Assembly (NCBI RefSeq): GCF_001522585.2
Contig: NZ_CP013372.1
Coordinates: 1,860,001-1,924,000, forward strand
Source of the DNA: Burkholderia sp. NRF60-BP8
Lineage (GTDB): Bacteria > Pseudomonadota > Gammaproteobacteria > Burkholderiales > Burkholderiaceae
DNA length: 64,000 nucleotides
Reading direction: 5' to 3'
Part shown: positions 16,465-25,452 of the stretch, piece after piece
Position numbering within the stretch: the first letter of the stretch is position 1
How the letters are laid out: the number at the start of each line of letters is the position of its first letter
Program-made: the position numbers and the translations under genes
Notes under the pieces: generated by a model
The model's input: only the letters and a program-made list of their open reading frames with translations
Databases searched by the model: none
What the model was told of the DNA's origin: nothing

Positions 16465-17745
16465 TCAGCGTGCCGTCTCCTCGCGAAACAATGCGAGGCC
16501 GACGAAACTGGCCACCCCGCCGCCGAGCACGTACCAGGCCGGCGCATAGAAGCTGCCCGTCGCACGCCACAGCGCGCTGACGATCAACTGCGCGAAACCG
16601 CCGAAGATCGTCACGCCCAGCGCATAGATCATCCCGAGCGACGTCGCACGGACTTCCGGTCGCAAGGCTTCGAGAATCATCACGAAGCCCGCAGGGCTCG
16701 ACAGCGTCATCAGACCGATCAGCACGACCACGACCGCCAGCACGGTGAAGACCGACGGCCATGCGCGCATCGCATGAAACGCCGGCAGCACGAGTGCCGT
16801 CGAGATCGCGCACACCGTTTGCAGCATCGGCTTGCGGCGGCGCAGGCGGTCCGCGAACCGGCCGGCGAACGGTGAGCCGGCCAGCATCACCGCACCCGCC
16901 GTACAGCCGGACAGCAACGAGACGGAAGCCGGCATGCCGAGTGTCAGCGTCAGGAACGACGGCAGGAAGAACACGATCGTATACATCGTCGACGTGCCGC
17001 CGATCACCAGCAACGTGCCGGCCGCGACCTGCCGCCACGGAATGCGGCGGCTGACACGCGGCGCGCCCGCAGCCGGGTGCGGCAGCGTGTCGTCGAGATG
17101 GCGTCTCAGATAAAACCCGACCGGCCCGATCAGCAGGCCGAGCACGAACGGTACACGCCAACCCCAGCCTTGCAGCGCATCGGGCGGCAGCCAGCGCGAC
17201 AGCGTCAACGCGACGAGCGCGCCGGCAAGCGCCGCGCCGCCCTGGCTGGCCATCTGCCAACTGACCAGTTCACCCCTGCGGCGGGCGCCGCCCGACTCCA
17301 TCAGCAACGTCGTCGCGGCCCCGACCTCGCCTCCTGCCGAAAAACCCTGCAGCAGCCGGCCGATCACGATCAGCAGCGGCGCCGCGATGCCGATCTGCGC
17401 GTAGGTCGGCGCGAATCCGATGATGCCGGTGCCGAGCGCCATCAGCGCGACGGTCAGCACCAGCGCGGGCTTGCGCCCGACGCGATCCGCATACGCGCCG
17501 ATCGCGACGCTGCCGAGCGGCCGTGCGACGAAACCGACGCCGAAGGTCGCCAGCGACAGCATCAACGCACCCGCATCGCTGGATGCCGGAAAGAACAGCC
17601 GGCCAATCAGTACCGCGAAGAAGCTGTATACGGTGAAGTCGAAGAATTCGAGTCCGTTGCCGAGCGCAGCCGCGGCGACGGTTCGCCGCATCGCGCGTCG
17701 TTCGTCGATGGTCTGCGCGGCAGCCGCGCGATTCAGGGTGCTCAT
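16465..17745 (-). CDS. MFS transporter, metabolite:H+ symporter (MHS) type
   Basis: A 426-residue inner-membrane transporter with the 12-helix MFS plan. The first helix reads ALGNGLEFFDFTVYSFFAVLIG, typical of MHS carriers for organic acids, and is followed by loop motif GAYADRVGRKPAL and LQGFSAGGEVGAATTLL. The central loop is positively charged. It is the last gene of a likely operon with the porin (13 bp away) and the M20 hydrolase, so its cargo may be the hydrolase product or substrate. Confidence 0.88.
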   Translation of the reverse strand: MSTLNRAAAAQTIDERRAMRRTVAAAALGNGLEFFDFTVYSFFAVLIGRLFFPASSDAGALMLSLATFGVGFVARPLGSVAIGAYADRVGRKPALVLTVALMALGTGIIGFAPTYAQIGIAAPLLIVIGRLLQGFSAGGEVGAATTLLMESGGARRRGELVSWQMASQGGAALAGALVALTLSRWLPPDALQGWGWRVPFVLGLLIGPVGFYLRRHLDDTLPHPAAGAPRVSRRIPWRQVAAGTLLVIGGTSTMYTIVFFLPSFLTLTLGMPASVSLLSGCTAGAVMLAGSPFAGRFADRLRRRKPMLQTVCAISTALVLPAFHAMRAWPSVFTVLAVVVVLIGLMTLSSPAGFVMILEALRPEVRATSLGMIYALGVTIFGGFAQLIVSALWRATGSFYAPAWYVLGGGVASFVGLALFREETAR

Positions 17746-17758
17746 CCGAAGCCCTCGT

Positions 17759-18931
17759 TCAGAAGTTGTGATACATGCCGAGCGACATCGTCACGGGCGT
17801 CGTGCCGGTACGCGGCGTCGTGCCGCCGGGGTCGGTCGGCAACGGATTGCCGTTCAGCAGAACGGTCGACACGCCGTAGTTGCGGATGAACCCCGCCCGC
17901 GCGTAAAGACCGGTACGTTTCGACAACAGGTAGTCGTAGCCGAGCATGACGCCAAGCGCCGAATCCTTCACCGGCCGGCCGGCGACATCGCGTACGCCCG
18001 ACGTATCGCGATAGACGACCGACGCGCGAACCGCATTCACGCCGAACGGCACGATCGTGCCGAGGGTGTACACGCGTGCGATCCCGTCGCCGGCCAGTTT
18101 CGGCGCATATTGATTGAACGACGCGGACAGCACGAGCCGCCCCGTGTCGTACACGGCGCCGAGCCCGTACAGGTCGTTGCGGACCGTGCTCGCGCCGTTG
18201 ATGCCCCACACCTGGTTGTAGCTCGCCGCCAGATAGGTCGTGCCGTTGTACCACTGCAGCAGTGCGCCCTGCGCGGACGCCGCCGGTGCGCGCCCCGCGA
18301 CGTTGCTGGGCGCGTACATCAGCATCAGCGTCGTGGTGCCGGCCACGATCGGCGTGCGATAGGTGATCGCATTGTCGACGCGTGCCGGCAGTTGTGTCGC
18401 GCCCGGTCCGAGGTCGCTGTTGTAGCCGACGCCGCGCGCGGTCTGCACGGCGGCCGCGCCGAGCCACGTGTAAACCGAATTGGTGCCCACGGTGCCGAAC
18501 ACGTCGATGAACAGCGGCAGCCCCGTGCCGATCTGCTTGCCGACTCGCAGCCGGCCATAGCGGTCGGACATCAGGCCGATCCACGACTGCCGGTTGAAGA
18601 ACGACTGCGTATCCTGCTGCGCGCCGTTGTTCGCGAGAAAGCCGCTTTCGAGATTGAATTCGGCGCGCCACCCGCCGCCGAGATTCTCGCGCCCGAAGAA
18701 GCCGAATTTCGACGTCCACTCGCCGCCGCTCTGGGTCTGCCACGTCGACCGCCCACCCACCGACTGGTAGTTGATCCCCATGTCGACGGAGCCGTACAGC
18801 GCCACGCCCTCCTTCAATCCGCCGTTGAACTCCGGCACCGCCGCGAGCAGTACGTCCTGATACGGCACCGCGCAGGCACTTCCGGCACCCAGCGCCAGAC
18901 ACGCCGCACCCCATGCCAGCCTCTTCTTCAT
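17759..18931 (-). CDS. Gram-negative porin (OmpC-like)
   Basis: A 390-residue outer-membrane general porin. It has a signal peptide (LAWGAACLALGAGSACA), the first strand GVALYGSVDMGINYQS, the SKFGFFGRENLGGGWRAEFNLESGF region, a loop with QSFFNRQSWIGL, the strand GYDYLLSKRTGLYA, and a terminal phenylalanine (SLGMYHNF) recognised by the BAM complex. This pattern is characteristic of Burkholderiales 16-strand porins. Position between an amidohydrolase and an MFS carrier suggests it lets the same compound cross the outer membrane. Confidence 0.9.
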   Translation of the reverse strand: MKKRLAWGAACLALGAGSACAVPYQDVLLAAVPEFNGGLKEGVALYGSVDMGINYQSVGGRSTWQTQSGGEWTSKFGFFGRENLGGGWRAEFNLESGFLANNGAQQDTQSFFNRQSWIGLMSDRYGRLRVGKQIGTGLPLFIDVFGTVGTNSVYTWLGAAAVQTARGVGYNSDLGPGATQLPARVDNAITYRTPIVAGTTTLMLMYAPSNVAGRAPAASAQGALLQWYNGTTYLAASYNQVWGINGASTVRNDLYGLGAVYDTGRLVLSASFNQYAPKLAGDGIARVYTLGTIVPFGVNAVRASVVYRDTSGVRDVAGRPVKDSALGVMLGYDYLLSKRTGLYARAGFIRNYGVSTVLLNGNPLPTDPGGTTPRTGTTPVTMSLGMYHNF

Positions 18932-18991
18932 TCGTTTTCCTTATTTTTCAGCGAGAAAATTCCGAATTGCCGCGACTGGCCGACGCGCTCG

Positions 18992-20179
18992 TCAGACCGT
19001 GGCCAGGAAGCGTTCCGCGATGCCGACGAAATAGGCGGCGCCCCAGCCGAGCGCCTCGTCGTTGAAGTCGTAGCCCGGGTTGTGAACCGAGCAGCCGCCG
19101 TGCGAATCGATACCGTTGCCGAGCATCACGTAGCACCCGGGCACGCGTTCCGTCATCCATGAAAAATCCTCGCTGCCCATCACACCGTCGGGAAGCAGCG
19201 TGAGCGCGCCGGCGCCGGCCAGCGCCGTGATCGTCTCGACCGCGAGATCCGCGGCGGCGGCATCGTTGACGACGACGCGCGAGATGGCCTGATAATCGAC
19301 CTGCGCAACGGCCCCGTAGGCCTGCGCCTGCGCGTCGGCGATCCTGCGAATCCGCGCCTCGACCTCGTCGCGCGTGGCCGCGTCGAGCGAGCGGACCGAC
19401 AGTTGCAGCGTCGCGGTCTCGGGAATCACGTTCGGGGCCGTGCCGGCATGGAACGTACCGACGGTCACCACTGCCGCCTTGGCCGGATCGATGTTGCGGG
19501 CGACGATCGATTGCAGCGCGGTCACGATGTTCGCCGCCGCAACGATCGGATCGCACGCGTGCTGCGGCATCGCGCCGTGCCCGCCCTTGCCCGTCACAGT
19601 GATCGTCACCGAATCGGACGACGCCATCATCGCGCCGTAGCGCAACGCGAAATGACCGACCGGTACGCCAGGCGCGTTGTGCAGCGCATAAACGCGCTCG
19701 CACGGAAAGCGCTCGAACAAGCCCTCCTCGATCATGCGCCTTGCGCCGCCGAGCCCTTCCTCCGCGGGCTGAAAGATCACGTTCAACGTGCCGTCGAAGC
19801 GCCCCTGTGCGGCCAGATGATGGGCGGCCGCAAGCAGGATCGCGGTATGGCCGTCGTGACCGCATGCGTGCATCGTCCCGGCGACCGTGCTCGCATGAGG
19901 CAGGCCCGTTTCTTCCCGGATCGGCAACGCGTCCATGTCGGCGCGCAGGCCGAGCGTGCGCGACGACGTACCGCGCCGCAACCGGCCGACCACCCCGGTG
20001 CCGCCGATACCGGTCGTCACGTCGAAGCCCCACTCGGTCAATTGCGCGGCGACGATCCGCGCGGTGCGGGTTTCGGCAAAACCGAGTTCCGGGTGGGCAT
20101 GGATGTCGCGTCGGATCGCGACGAAGCGGGGGGCGGTTTCACGGATCGCCGCGAGCGTCCGGGCAAAGTCCTGCGTCAT
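18992..20179 (-). CDS. M20 family amidohydrolase (hippurate/N-acyl amino acid hydrolase-like)
   Basis: A 395-residue metallopeptidase-like enzyme that releases an amino acid from an N-acyl conjugate. Metal and catalytic motifs: GLRADMDALP, MHACGHDGHTAILL, the EE pair in QPAEEGLGGARRM, LHNAPGVPVG, the dimerisation-domain histidine in GKGGHGAMPQH, and the late HNPGYDFND. The start at 20179 has GGAG 7 nt upstream; an ATG four codons earlier is less good. It is probably the first gene of the operon with porin and MFS, divergent from a LysR regulator. Confidence 0.92.
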   Translation of the reverse strand: MTQDFARTLAAIRETAPRFVAIRRDIHAHPELGFAETRTARIVAAQLTEWGFDVTTGIGGTGVVGRLRRGTSSRTLGLRADMDALPIREETGLPHASTVAGTMHACGHDGHTAILLAAAHHLAAQGRFDGTLNVIFQPAEEGLGGARRMIEEGLFERFPCERVYALHNAPGVPVGHFALRYGAMMASSDSVTITVTGKGGHGAMPQHACDPIVAAANIVTALQSIVARNIDPAKAAVVTVGTFHAGTAPNVIPETATLQLSVRSLDAATRDEVEARIRRIADAQAQAYGAVAQVDYQAISRVVVNDAAAADLAVETITALAGAGALTLLPDGVMGSEDFSWMTERVPGCYVMLGNGIDSHGGCSVHNPGYDFNDEALGWGAAYFVGIAERFLATV

Positions 20180-20254
20180 GTCTGGCTCCATTGGATCGGC
20201 TGCATCGCAACCGCTGCGGCCAAGTATGGAGAGACGCGCCGGGTCAAAAAACAC

Positions 20255-20266
20255 ATCAATTTTGAT
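20255..20266. promoter_or_regulatory. Short dyad ATCAA-N2-TTGAT in LysR/M20 spacer
   Basis: ATCAA at 20255-20259 and TTGAT at 20262-20266 form an inverted repeat containing a T-N-A type LysR box. It lies 32 bp before the LysR start and 76 bp before the M20 start, a normal place for a LysR-type binding site controlling both directions. Confidence 0.4.
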
Positions 20267-20297
20267 ACGGATAAGATTTGGTTATATCCTCCGCATC

Positions 20298-21212
20298 ATG
20301 AAAACCCATCAATTGCGCGCGCTGGTCGCAGTGGCCACGGCAGGCAGCATCAAGGCTGCCGCGAAAACGATGCATGTCAGCCAGCCGGCCGTCAGCAAGG
20401 CGATTCAGGAACTGGAAAGCGAATTCGGCGTGGCGCTTCTGGAACGCAAGCCGTGGGGTGTCGTGCCGACGCCGGAAGGCGACGTCCTGCTCGGCCGCGC
20501 GCATGCGGTCGTGCGGGAGATCGAGCGCGCACGCGACGACATCGCGCATCTGAAAGGGCTGCGCGAAGGCAGGCTGGTGCTCGGTTTCACGCCGATCGTC
20601 GCGGTCACGGGGTTCGCCCACGCCTATGCCGAATTTCGACGCCACTGGCCCCATGTCGAGTGCGAACTGCGCGAACTGTCGTTCAGCCAGTTGACCGAGC
20701 AGTTGCACAGCCGGACCCTCGATCTCGCGTTCGCGGCCATCACCGGCGAGGTCGCCGAGTCCGCCGACGTGAAGCCGATCCGCACCTTCGACACGGCATT
20801 CGTCACCCGCGAGAACGGGCGTTTCGCCGGCGCGACATCCCTGGACGCGCTACGCGATGCCGAGTGGATCCACACCGATCCGAGCGACAATTTTCCGGCG
20901 CACATTCGCGCGCTCCATGCGCACGCGGGCCTGCCGGCGCCGCGTTGCATCACGCGCTGCACGTCGTATGCGCTGTTCTACAGCCTGCTTCTCACGACGG
21001 ATGCCATCTTCTCGTGGACCCGGCACTCGCTGTCGGAAACCGTGTTCGGCCAGGCGCTCACGCCGCTCGCGCTGCCGCTGTCGCCACCACCGCTGCAGCT
21101 CTATCGGCTCACGCCGCCCGGATTGCAGTTGACGCGCCCCGCAACGGATTTTCTCGCGTACATCGAAGCTGCGTTCGCGTCGCGTTCGTTCGGGAGCGAC
21201 ACGCGGCGCTGA
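20298..21212 (+). CDS. LysR family transcriptional regulator
   Basis: A 304-residue LTTR. The N-terminal winged HTH is MKTHQLRALVAVATAGSIKAAAKTMHVSQPAVSKAIQELESEFG, followed by the linker helix and a periplasmic-binding-protein-like effector domain from about residue 90. It is divergently transcribed from the M20 hydrolase/porin/MFS operon and is the probable activator of it, with the hydrolase substrate or product as co-inducer. The ligand itself cannot be read from the sequence. Confidence 0.9.
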   Translation: MKTHQLRALVAVATAGSIKAAAKTMHVSQPAVSKAIQELESEFGVALLERKPWGVVPTPEGDVLLGRAHAVVREIERARDDIAHLKGLREGRLVLGFTPIVAVTGFAHAYAEFRRHWPHVECELRELSFSQLTEQLHSRTLDLAFAAITGEVAESADVKPIRTFDTAFVTRENGRFAGATSLDALRDAEWIHTDPSDNFPAHIRALHAHAGLPAPRCITRCTSYALFYSLLLTTDAIFSWTRHSLSETVFGQALTPLALPLSPPPLQLYRLTPPGLQLTRPATDFLAYIEAAFASRSFGSDTRR

Positions 21213-21234
21213 CGGAATCGGTCCGTACCGAGCA

Positions 21235-21762
21235 TCAGGCCGCCACGGCGCGCCGCATGAACACGCGCCGCGTTTCGTCGAGACCGAGCGCGACGTGGTG
21301 CGAGCGGATCGCGCGCAGCGCGTCGTCGAGCGATGCGTCGTCGATGATGTGAAAACCGAGGCGCGCGTAATAAGGCGCGTTCCACGGCGCGTCGCGGAAC
21401 GTCGACAGCACGACCTCAACGATGCCGTCTTGCGCGGCGCGCGTCATGATCTGCTCGATCAGGCGCGCGCCGATCCGCTGTCCCGCATGCGACGGCGCGA
21501 CATCCAGTTCCTCCAGATACAGCCGCTGCGCATCGAGTAGCCGGTAGAACACGAATCCCACGCACGCGCCTTGCGGATCGACCGCCACATACGCGCGACC
21601 GCCGTCGATCCGCTCGAGCACGGCAGCCGCATCGGTCGGCTCGCCGTCGGCGATATCGGCCATGCCGATCGCGCGAAACCGCTGCGCGGCGGCGACTTCC
21701 ACGGCGGCCATCGCGGCCGCGTCTTCCCGCGTGGCGGGGCGAATCAGGATCGATGCAGGCAT
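21235..21762 (-). CDS. GNAT family N-acetyltransferase
   Basis: A 175-residue Gcn5-type acetyltransferase. The acetyl-CoA-binding motif A is LEELDVAPSHAGQRIGARLIEQIMTRAAQDGI (Q/R-x-x-G-x-G/A form), preceded by the beta4 strand AYVAVDPQGACVGFVFYRLLD and followed by ARLGFHIIDD. The first residues (ILIRPATREDAAAMAAVE) are typical of this family. The acceptor substrate is unknown. It converges on the LysR gene and diverges from the LysE exporter. Confidence 0.85.
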   Translation of the reverse strand: MPASILIRPATREDAAAMAAVEVAAAQRFRAIGMADIADGEPTDAAAVLERIDGGRAYVAVDPQGACVGFVFYRLLDAQRLYLEELDVAPSHAGQRIGARLIEQIMTRAAQDGIVEVVLSTFRDAPWNAPYYARLGFHIIDDASLDDALRAIRSHHVALGLDETRRVFMRRAVAA

Positions 21763-21800
21763 GACGACAATTCAGGCAGGCAGTCTGGAACGGCCGTCAC

Positions 21801-21826
21801 TATAATCGAAACCTCAGACGTTTCGA
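21801..21826 (+). promoter_or_regulatory. -10-like box overlapping a 7-bp inverted repeat before lysE-type gene
   Basis: TATAAT at 21801-21806 overlaps the dyad TCGAAAC (21806-21812) / GTTTCGA (21820-21826) with a 7-nt spacer. The dyad would fall at about +1 of a transcript reading into the LysE-family gene at 21848. No convincing -35 box is present and no regulator gene is adjacent, so the binding protein is unknown. Confidence 0.4.
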
Positions 21827-21847
21827 ACGCCCCCCACGAGGCCTGCC

Positions 21848-22459
21848 ATGACGTTGTCCGCCCTCGCCGTCTTCGCCTTCGCGTTGCTCGTCACCGCCGG
21901 CACGCCCGGCCCGAGCGTCGCCGCGCTCGTCGCCCGCGTGCTGACGAACGGCGTGCGCGACGTGCTGCCGTTTCTCGCCGCGATGTGGCTCGGCGAAGCG
22001 CTGTGGCTCACGCTCGCGGTCGCGGGGCTGTCCGCGTTCGTGCGCACGTTCGCGACCGGCCTGATCGTGCTCAAGCTGCTCGGCGTCGCGTATCTGCTGT
22101 TCCTGGCATGGAAGATGTGGACCGCGCCCACGTCGGCGGGCACGGACGCGCTGCCGACCGGCCAGTCGCCGTGGCGCATGTTCGTGGCCGGCATGCTGGT
22201 CACGCTCGGCAACCCGAAGATCATGCTGTTCTATCTTGCGCTGCTGCCGACGATCGTCGATCTGACGCATGTCGGCGTGATCGCCTGGGCCGAACTCGTC
22301 GGCACGATGCTCGTGGTCCTGATTCTTGCCGACTGCTTCTGGTCGCTGCTCGCTTCGCGTGCGCGTGCGTTGCTCACGTCGGCACGCGCGAAGCGGATCG
22401 CGAACCGCACGAGCGCGACCGCGATGGCCGGTGCGGCGGTGGCGATCGCGACGCGGTAA
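21848..22459 (+). CDS. LysE family translocator (RhtB-like exporter)
   Basis: A 203-residue inner-membrane exporter of amino acids or related metabolites. It has about six hydrophobic segments and the family pattern TPGPSVAALVARVLTNGVRDVLPFLAAMWLGEALWL, then LKLLGVAYLLFLAWKMW and FVAGMLVTLGNPKIMLFYLALLP. Substrate is not predictable within the family. It appears monocistronic, with its own promoter-like box upstream. Confidence 0.9.
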   Translation: MTLSALAVFAFALLVTAGTPGPSVAALVARVLTNGVRDVLPFLAAMWLGEALWLTLAVAGLSAFVRTFATGLIVLKLLGVAYLLFLAWKMWTAPTSAGTDALPTGQSPWRMFVAGMLVTLGNPKIMLFYLALLPTIVDLTHVGVIAWAELVGTMLVVLILADCFWSLLASRARALLTSARAKRIANRTSATAMAGAAVAIATR

Positions 22460-22513
22460 GCCGCCGCCCGGCGCGCATCGCGCGTCCCTTTCTCCGTCGC
22501 CTCGGGAATCGAC

Positions 22514-23470
22514 ATGAAAACCTGGCTATCGACTGTCCTGCTCTGCCTGTGCACAACGGTCGCGCACGCGGCCGGTGTCAAGTTCGTCCGGATCCCCGCC
22601 GATGCATCCGGCCCGGAGCTGCGTGCGATCGTGTGGACGCCGTGCGCGGAGGCGATGCAAACGCTCACGATCGGCCCTTACACGCTGAAAGGACGTCGCG
22701 ACTGCCCGACCGCCGGCGACAAGCTGCCGCTCGTCGTGATCTCGCACGGCCATGGCGGCACGTTCGTCGGCCATCACGATCTCGCCGAAACGCTTGCCGA
22801 TGCGGGATACGTCGTCGCGGCGATCAACCATCCGGGCGACACGTTCTCCGACATGAGCCGCGCGGCCGACCTGCAGAACTTCGTCGAGCGTCCGGCAGAT
22901 ATCAAGCGACTGGTCGACTACATGCTCGCTCACGCGCCGGATGCCGCGCACATCGACCCGGCACGTATCGGCTTCTTCGGCTTTTCGCGCGGCGGCTATA
23001 CCGGCCTCGTGCTGGCCGGCGGCAATCCGGATTTCGCTCATGCGCCGGTCGCCTGCCCTGATCCGACCTGGCCGATCTGCAAGCAGATCCGGGCCGGTGA
23101 CCTGCCGAAGGCGCCGCTGATGCACGACTCGCGCATCAAGGCGTACGTGCTGGCCGATCCGCTCGATGAATTTCCAACCTCGGATACGGTGAAGAACATC
23201 CGTGCGCCTATCCAACTCTGGGCATCGGAGGAAGGCGGCGACGGCGTGACGCCGGATACGGCCCCCGCACTGGCCGCGCTACTACCGCAACGGCCCGAAT
23301 TCCATGTCGTGCCGAATTCAGCGCACTTCGCGTTTCTCGCGCCATGCCCCGAACGGTTGGCCCACGACGCACCCGACATCTGCACCGACGCAAAGGGATT
23401 CGATCGCGCCGCGTTCCACGAAACGCTCGACGCCAAGGCACTCGCGTTCTTCAACGCGAATCTTCGCTGA
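22514..23470 (+). CDS. Secreted alpha/beta hydrolase (dienelactone hydrolase / PAF-acetylhydrolase-like)
   Basis: A 318-residue protein with a Sec signal (MKTWLSTVLLCLCTTVAHAA). The hydrolase fold shows PLVVISHGHGGTFVGHHDLAETLADAGYVVAAINHPGD, the nucleophile elbow GFSRGGY, and a late histidine in PNSAHFAF. This layout matches predicted dienelactone hydrolases of the PAF-acetylhydrolase type, which act on esters in the periplasm or outside. Its stop codon abuts the stop of the convergent phospholipase gene with no spacer. Confidence 0.82.
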   Translation: MKTWLSTVLLCLCTTVAHAAGVKFVRIPADASGPELRAIVWTPCAEAMQTLTIGPYTLKGRRDCPTAGDKLPLVVISHGHGGTFVGHHDLAETLADAGYVVAAINHPGDTFSDMSRAADLQNFVERPADIKRLVDYMLAHAPDAAHIDPARIGFFGFSRGGYTGLVLAGGNPDFAHAPVACPDPTWPICKQIRAGDLPKAPLMHDSRIKAYVLADPLDEFPTSDTVKNIRAPIQLWASEEGGDGVTPDTAPALAALLPQRPEFHVVPNSAHFAFLAPCPERLAHDAPDICTDAKGFDRAAFHETLDAKALAFFNANLR

Positions 23471-24391
23471 CTAGCAGCGAAACGCCTTGCGCCAGCCGCC
23501 CTGCTCCGGCGCGCGATCGTTGCATTCGATCAGCGCACGCACCAGCGCCCAGTTGTCGTCGTCGCAGAAATCGAGCAGCACCGCGCCGTACGGGCCGCGC
23601 TGCTCGCGCAAGCGCTCGGCCAGTCGCGCATGAATTCCCTGCACCCGGCCATCGCCGAATGCGACCACCGACGGATTCGCCCCCATCCCCGTTCCGCTGC
23701 AGAAACTGAGCGCCCAGCGGCCGCTGTCCGGCAACGGCAGATGCGTCAGCAGCGCGTCGATCGCGCGCCACTTCCATGCGATCGACGCGGCCACCGGCAC
23801 GCGATATTCATCCTGGATCACGAAGGCGCCGTCCGGATGGTCGATCGTAAACGTCGCGTTGTCGGGCCACGCGGTCAAGTCGATGCCGAGCGGCCGGCCG
23901 CTCCGAAAGCGCCGCAACAGCACGACCGCGCCGCGCACGTCGCCGAGCGTCGGCAGCGTGCCGCCGGCATGCCAGCGCAGCCGCGGATGCCGCGCGCGAT
24001 GCACGTCGAACGTCGCATCGAAACCGCGCGTGCACGCATGCGCCGGCCACTCGTCCTTCACCGACATCACGATGCATTCGCGCGGATGCGCATCGAGAAA
24101 GCGCGTACAGGTCGCGAGCACGTCGTCGAACGTCATGCCGAGCGCGATGCCGCCGTGATGGATATCGAACGCATCGCGCACGTGCCGGCAGCGGACGTCG
24201 AGCAGCCGCACGCCATGCGCGAGCTGCGCATCGAGCGGCGCACGCTGCGTGCGCACCAGCCGATCATCGACCGTATACGCACAGGTGTCATGGCTGCCCG
24301 GTAGGGTCAGCGTATGCAGCGGCCGCGCGTCGTCGAGCGCCGACATCCAGTCGGCAGGCGGCATGCACGTATCGTGGCGCGAAGGAATCAT
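23471..24391 (-). CDS. Phosphatidylinositol-specific phospholipase C X-domain protein
   Basis: A 306-residue phosphodiesterase-like protein. The PI-PLC X-domain is recognisable by LTLPGSHDTCAY (general-base His), GVRLLDVRCRH (Asp/Arg) and FDIHHGGI (general-acid His), followed by CIVMSVKDEW. Unlike characterised bacterial PI-PLCs it has no signal peptide, so either it is cytoplasmic or the start is misplaced. ATG 24391 leaves 6 bp to the divergent LacI start; ATG 24364 (MPPADW) is the alternative. Neither has a clear ribosome-binding site. Adjacent to a LacI regulator and a sugar-type ABC importer, it may act on a glycosyl- or inositol-phosphate compound; that is a guess. Confidence 0.78.
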   Translation of the reverse strand: MIPSRHDTCMPPADWMSALDDARPLHTLTLPGSHDTCAYTVDDRLVRTQRAPLDAQLAHGVRLLDVRCRHVRDAFDIHHGGIALGMTFDDVLATCTRFLDAHPRECIVMSVKDEWPAHACTRGFDATFDVHRARHPRLRWHAGGTLPTLGDVRGAVVLLRRFRSGRPLGIDLTAWPDNATFTIDHPDGAFVIQDEYRVPVAASIAWKWRAIDALLTHLPLPDSGRWALSFCSGTGMGANPSVVAFGDGRVQGIHARLAERLREQRGPYGAVLLDFCDDDNWALVRALIECNDRAPEQGGWRKAFRC

Positions 24392-24397
24392 GAATCG

Positions 24398-25420
24398 ATG
24401 AGTGACAAGGAAAGAAAACCGTGGGTGACGGCGTCGGATGTCGCGGCGCGGGCCGGCGTGTCGCGCTCCGCAGTGTCGCGCGCGTTCTCGCCGACGGCAA
24501 GCATCGCACCGCAAACCCGCGAGCGCGTGATGGTCGCCGCGCGTGCGCTCGGCTATCAGGTCAACCTGATCGCGCGCGACATGATCACGCAGCGCAGCAG
24601 CATGATCGGCGTCGTGACGGCCGGGTTCGAGAACCCGTTCCGCGCGCGACTGCTGTCGGACCTGATGGCCGCGCTCGGGCAGCGCGCGCTCACGCCGCTC
24701 GTGACCAATGCGGAAGATCCGCGCCAGGTCCGGCAATCGCTCGAACGACTGCTCAGCTACCGGATCGCGGGCCTCGTGATGACGTCCGCATCGCCGCCGC
24801 TGTCGGTCGCGCAGCAGTATCTCGAACACCGGATTCCGGTCGTGATGATCAACCGCGAAGCGAATCTGCCGGGCGCGGACGTGGTCGTCAGCGACAACGC
24901 GGTGGGCGCCGTCCACGCCGCGCAGCGGCTCGTGCGGGCCGGCGCGCGCCGGCTCGCGTTCGTCGGGCCGCGCAGCGCGAGCTACAGCGCGCGGTCGCGT
25001 GCCGCGGCGTTCGAACAGGCGATCGGGCAACGCGACGCGATCGACGCGACGCTCGTACGCGTGCTCGACACGCCGTCCGACACCCATGCCAGCGGAATCG
25101 ACGCCGCGCGGCAACTGTTCGCGACCGGCGAACGGCCCGACGGCGTGTTCTGCTCGTCCGACCTGCTCGCGCTCGGCGTGATCGACGTCGCGCGCCGCGA
25201 ATTCGGCTTGCGCGTGCCGGACGACCTGCGCGTGATCGGCTTCGACGACATCCCCGCCGCCGAATACGACGCATATCGGCTGACGACGCTGCAACAGGAC
25301 ACGCGCGGCCTCGCGCACGCGGCGATCGACCTGCTCGCCGACCGGATGCAGACGTTCGACGGCCCGTCGCGCACGCGCGTCGTACCGGTCACACAGGTGG
25401 TGCGGGCCAGTTGCGCGTGA
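24398..25420 (+). CDS. LacI family transcriptional regulator
   Basis: A 340-residue sugar-responsive repressor. The HTH is VTASDVAARAGVSRSAVSRAFSPTASIAPQTRERVMVAARALGYQVN, with the hinge helix ending just before residue 65. The effector domain contains SMIGVVTAGFENPF, VVVSDNAVGAVHAAQRLV and VIGFDDIPAAEYDAYRLTTLQQD, all usual for LacI/GalR proteins. It is convergent with the ABC importer genes, whose promoter region 3 kb away carries a perfect palindrome of LacI-operator form at 28491-28512. AAGGA lies about 13 nt before the ATG, which is a weak site. Confidence 0.92.
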   Translation: MSDKERKPWVTASDVAARAGVSRSAVSRAFSPTASIAPQTRERVMVAARALGYQVNLIARDMITQRSSMIGVVTAGFENPFRARLLSDLMAALGQRALTPLVTNAEDPRQVRQSLERLLSYRIAGLVMTSASPPLSVAQQYLEHRIPVVMINREANLPGADVVVSDNAVGAVHAAQRLVRAGARRLAFVGPRSASYSARSRAAAFEQAIGQRDAIDATLVRVLDTPSDTHASGIDAARQLFATGERPDGVFCSSDLLALGVIDVARREFGLRVPDDLRVIGFDDIPAAEYDAYRLTTLQQDTRGLAHAAIDLLADRMQTFDGPSRTRVVPVTQVVRASCA

Positions 25421-25452
25421 CGGCGCGGAACCGCGCGCGGCCGCGCCGTGCG

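Noticed and set aside
19403..20297. Arg/His-rich plus-strand frames opposite the M20 hydrolase
   Set aside because: These are complementary-strand shadows of a strongly conserved gene.
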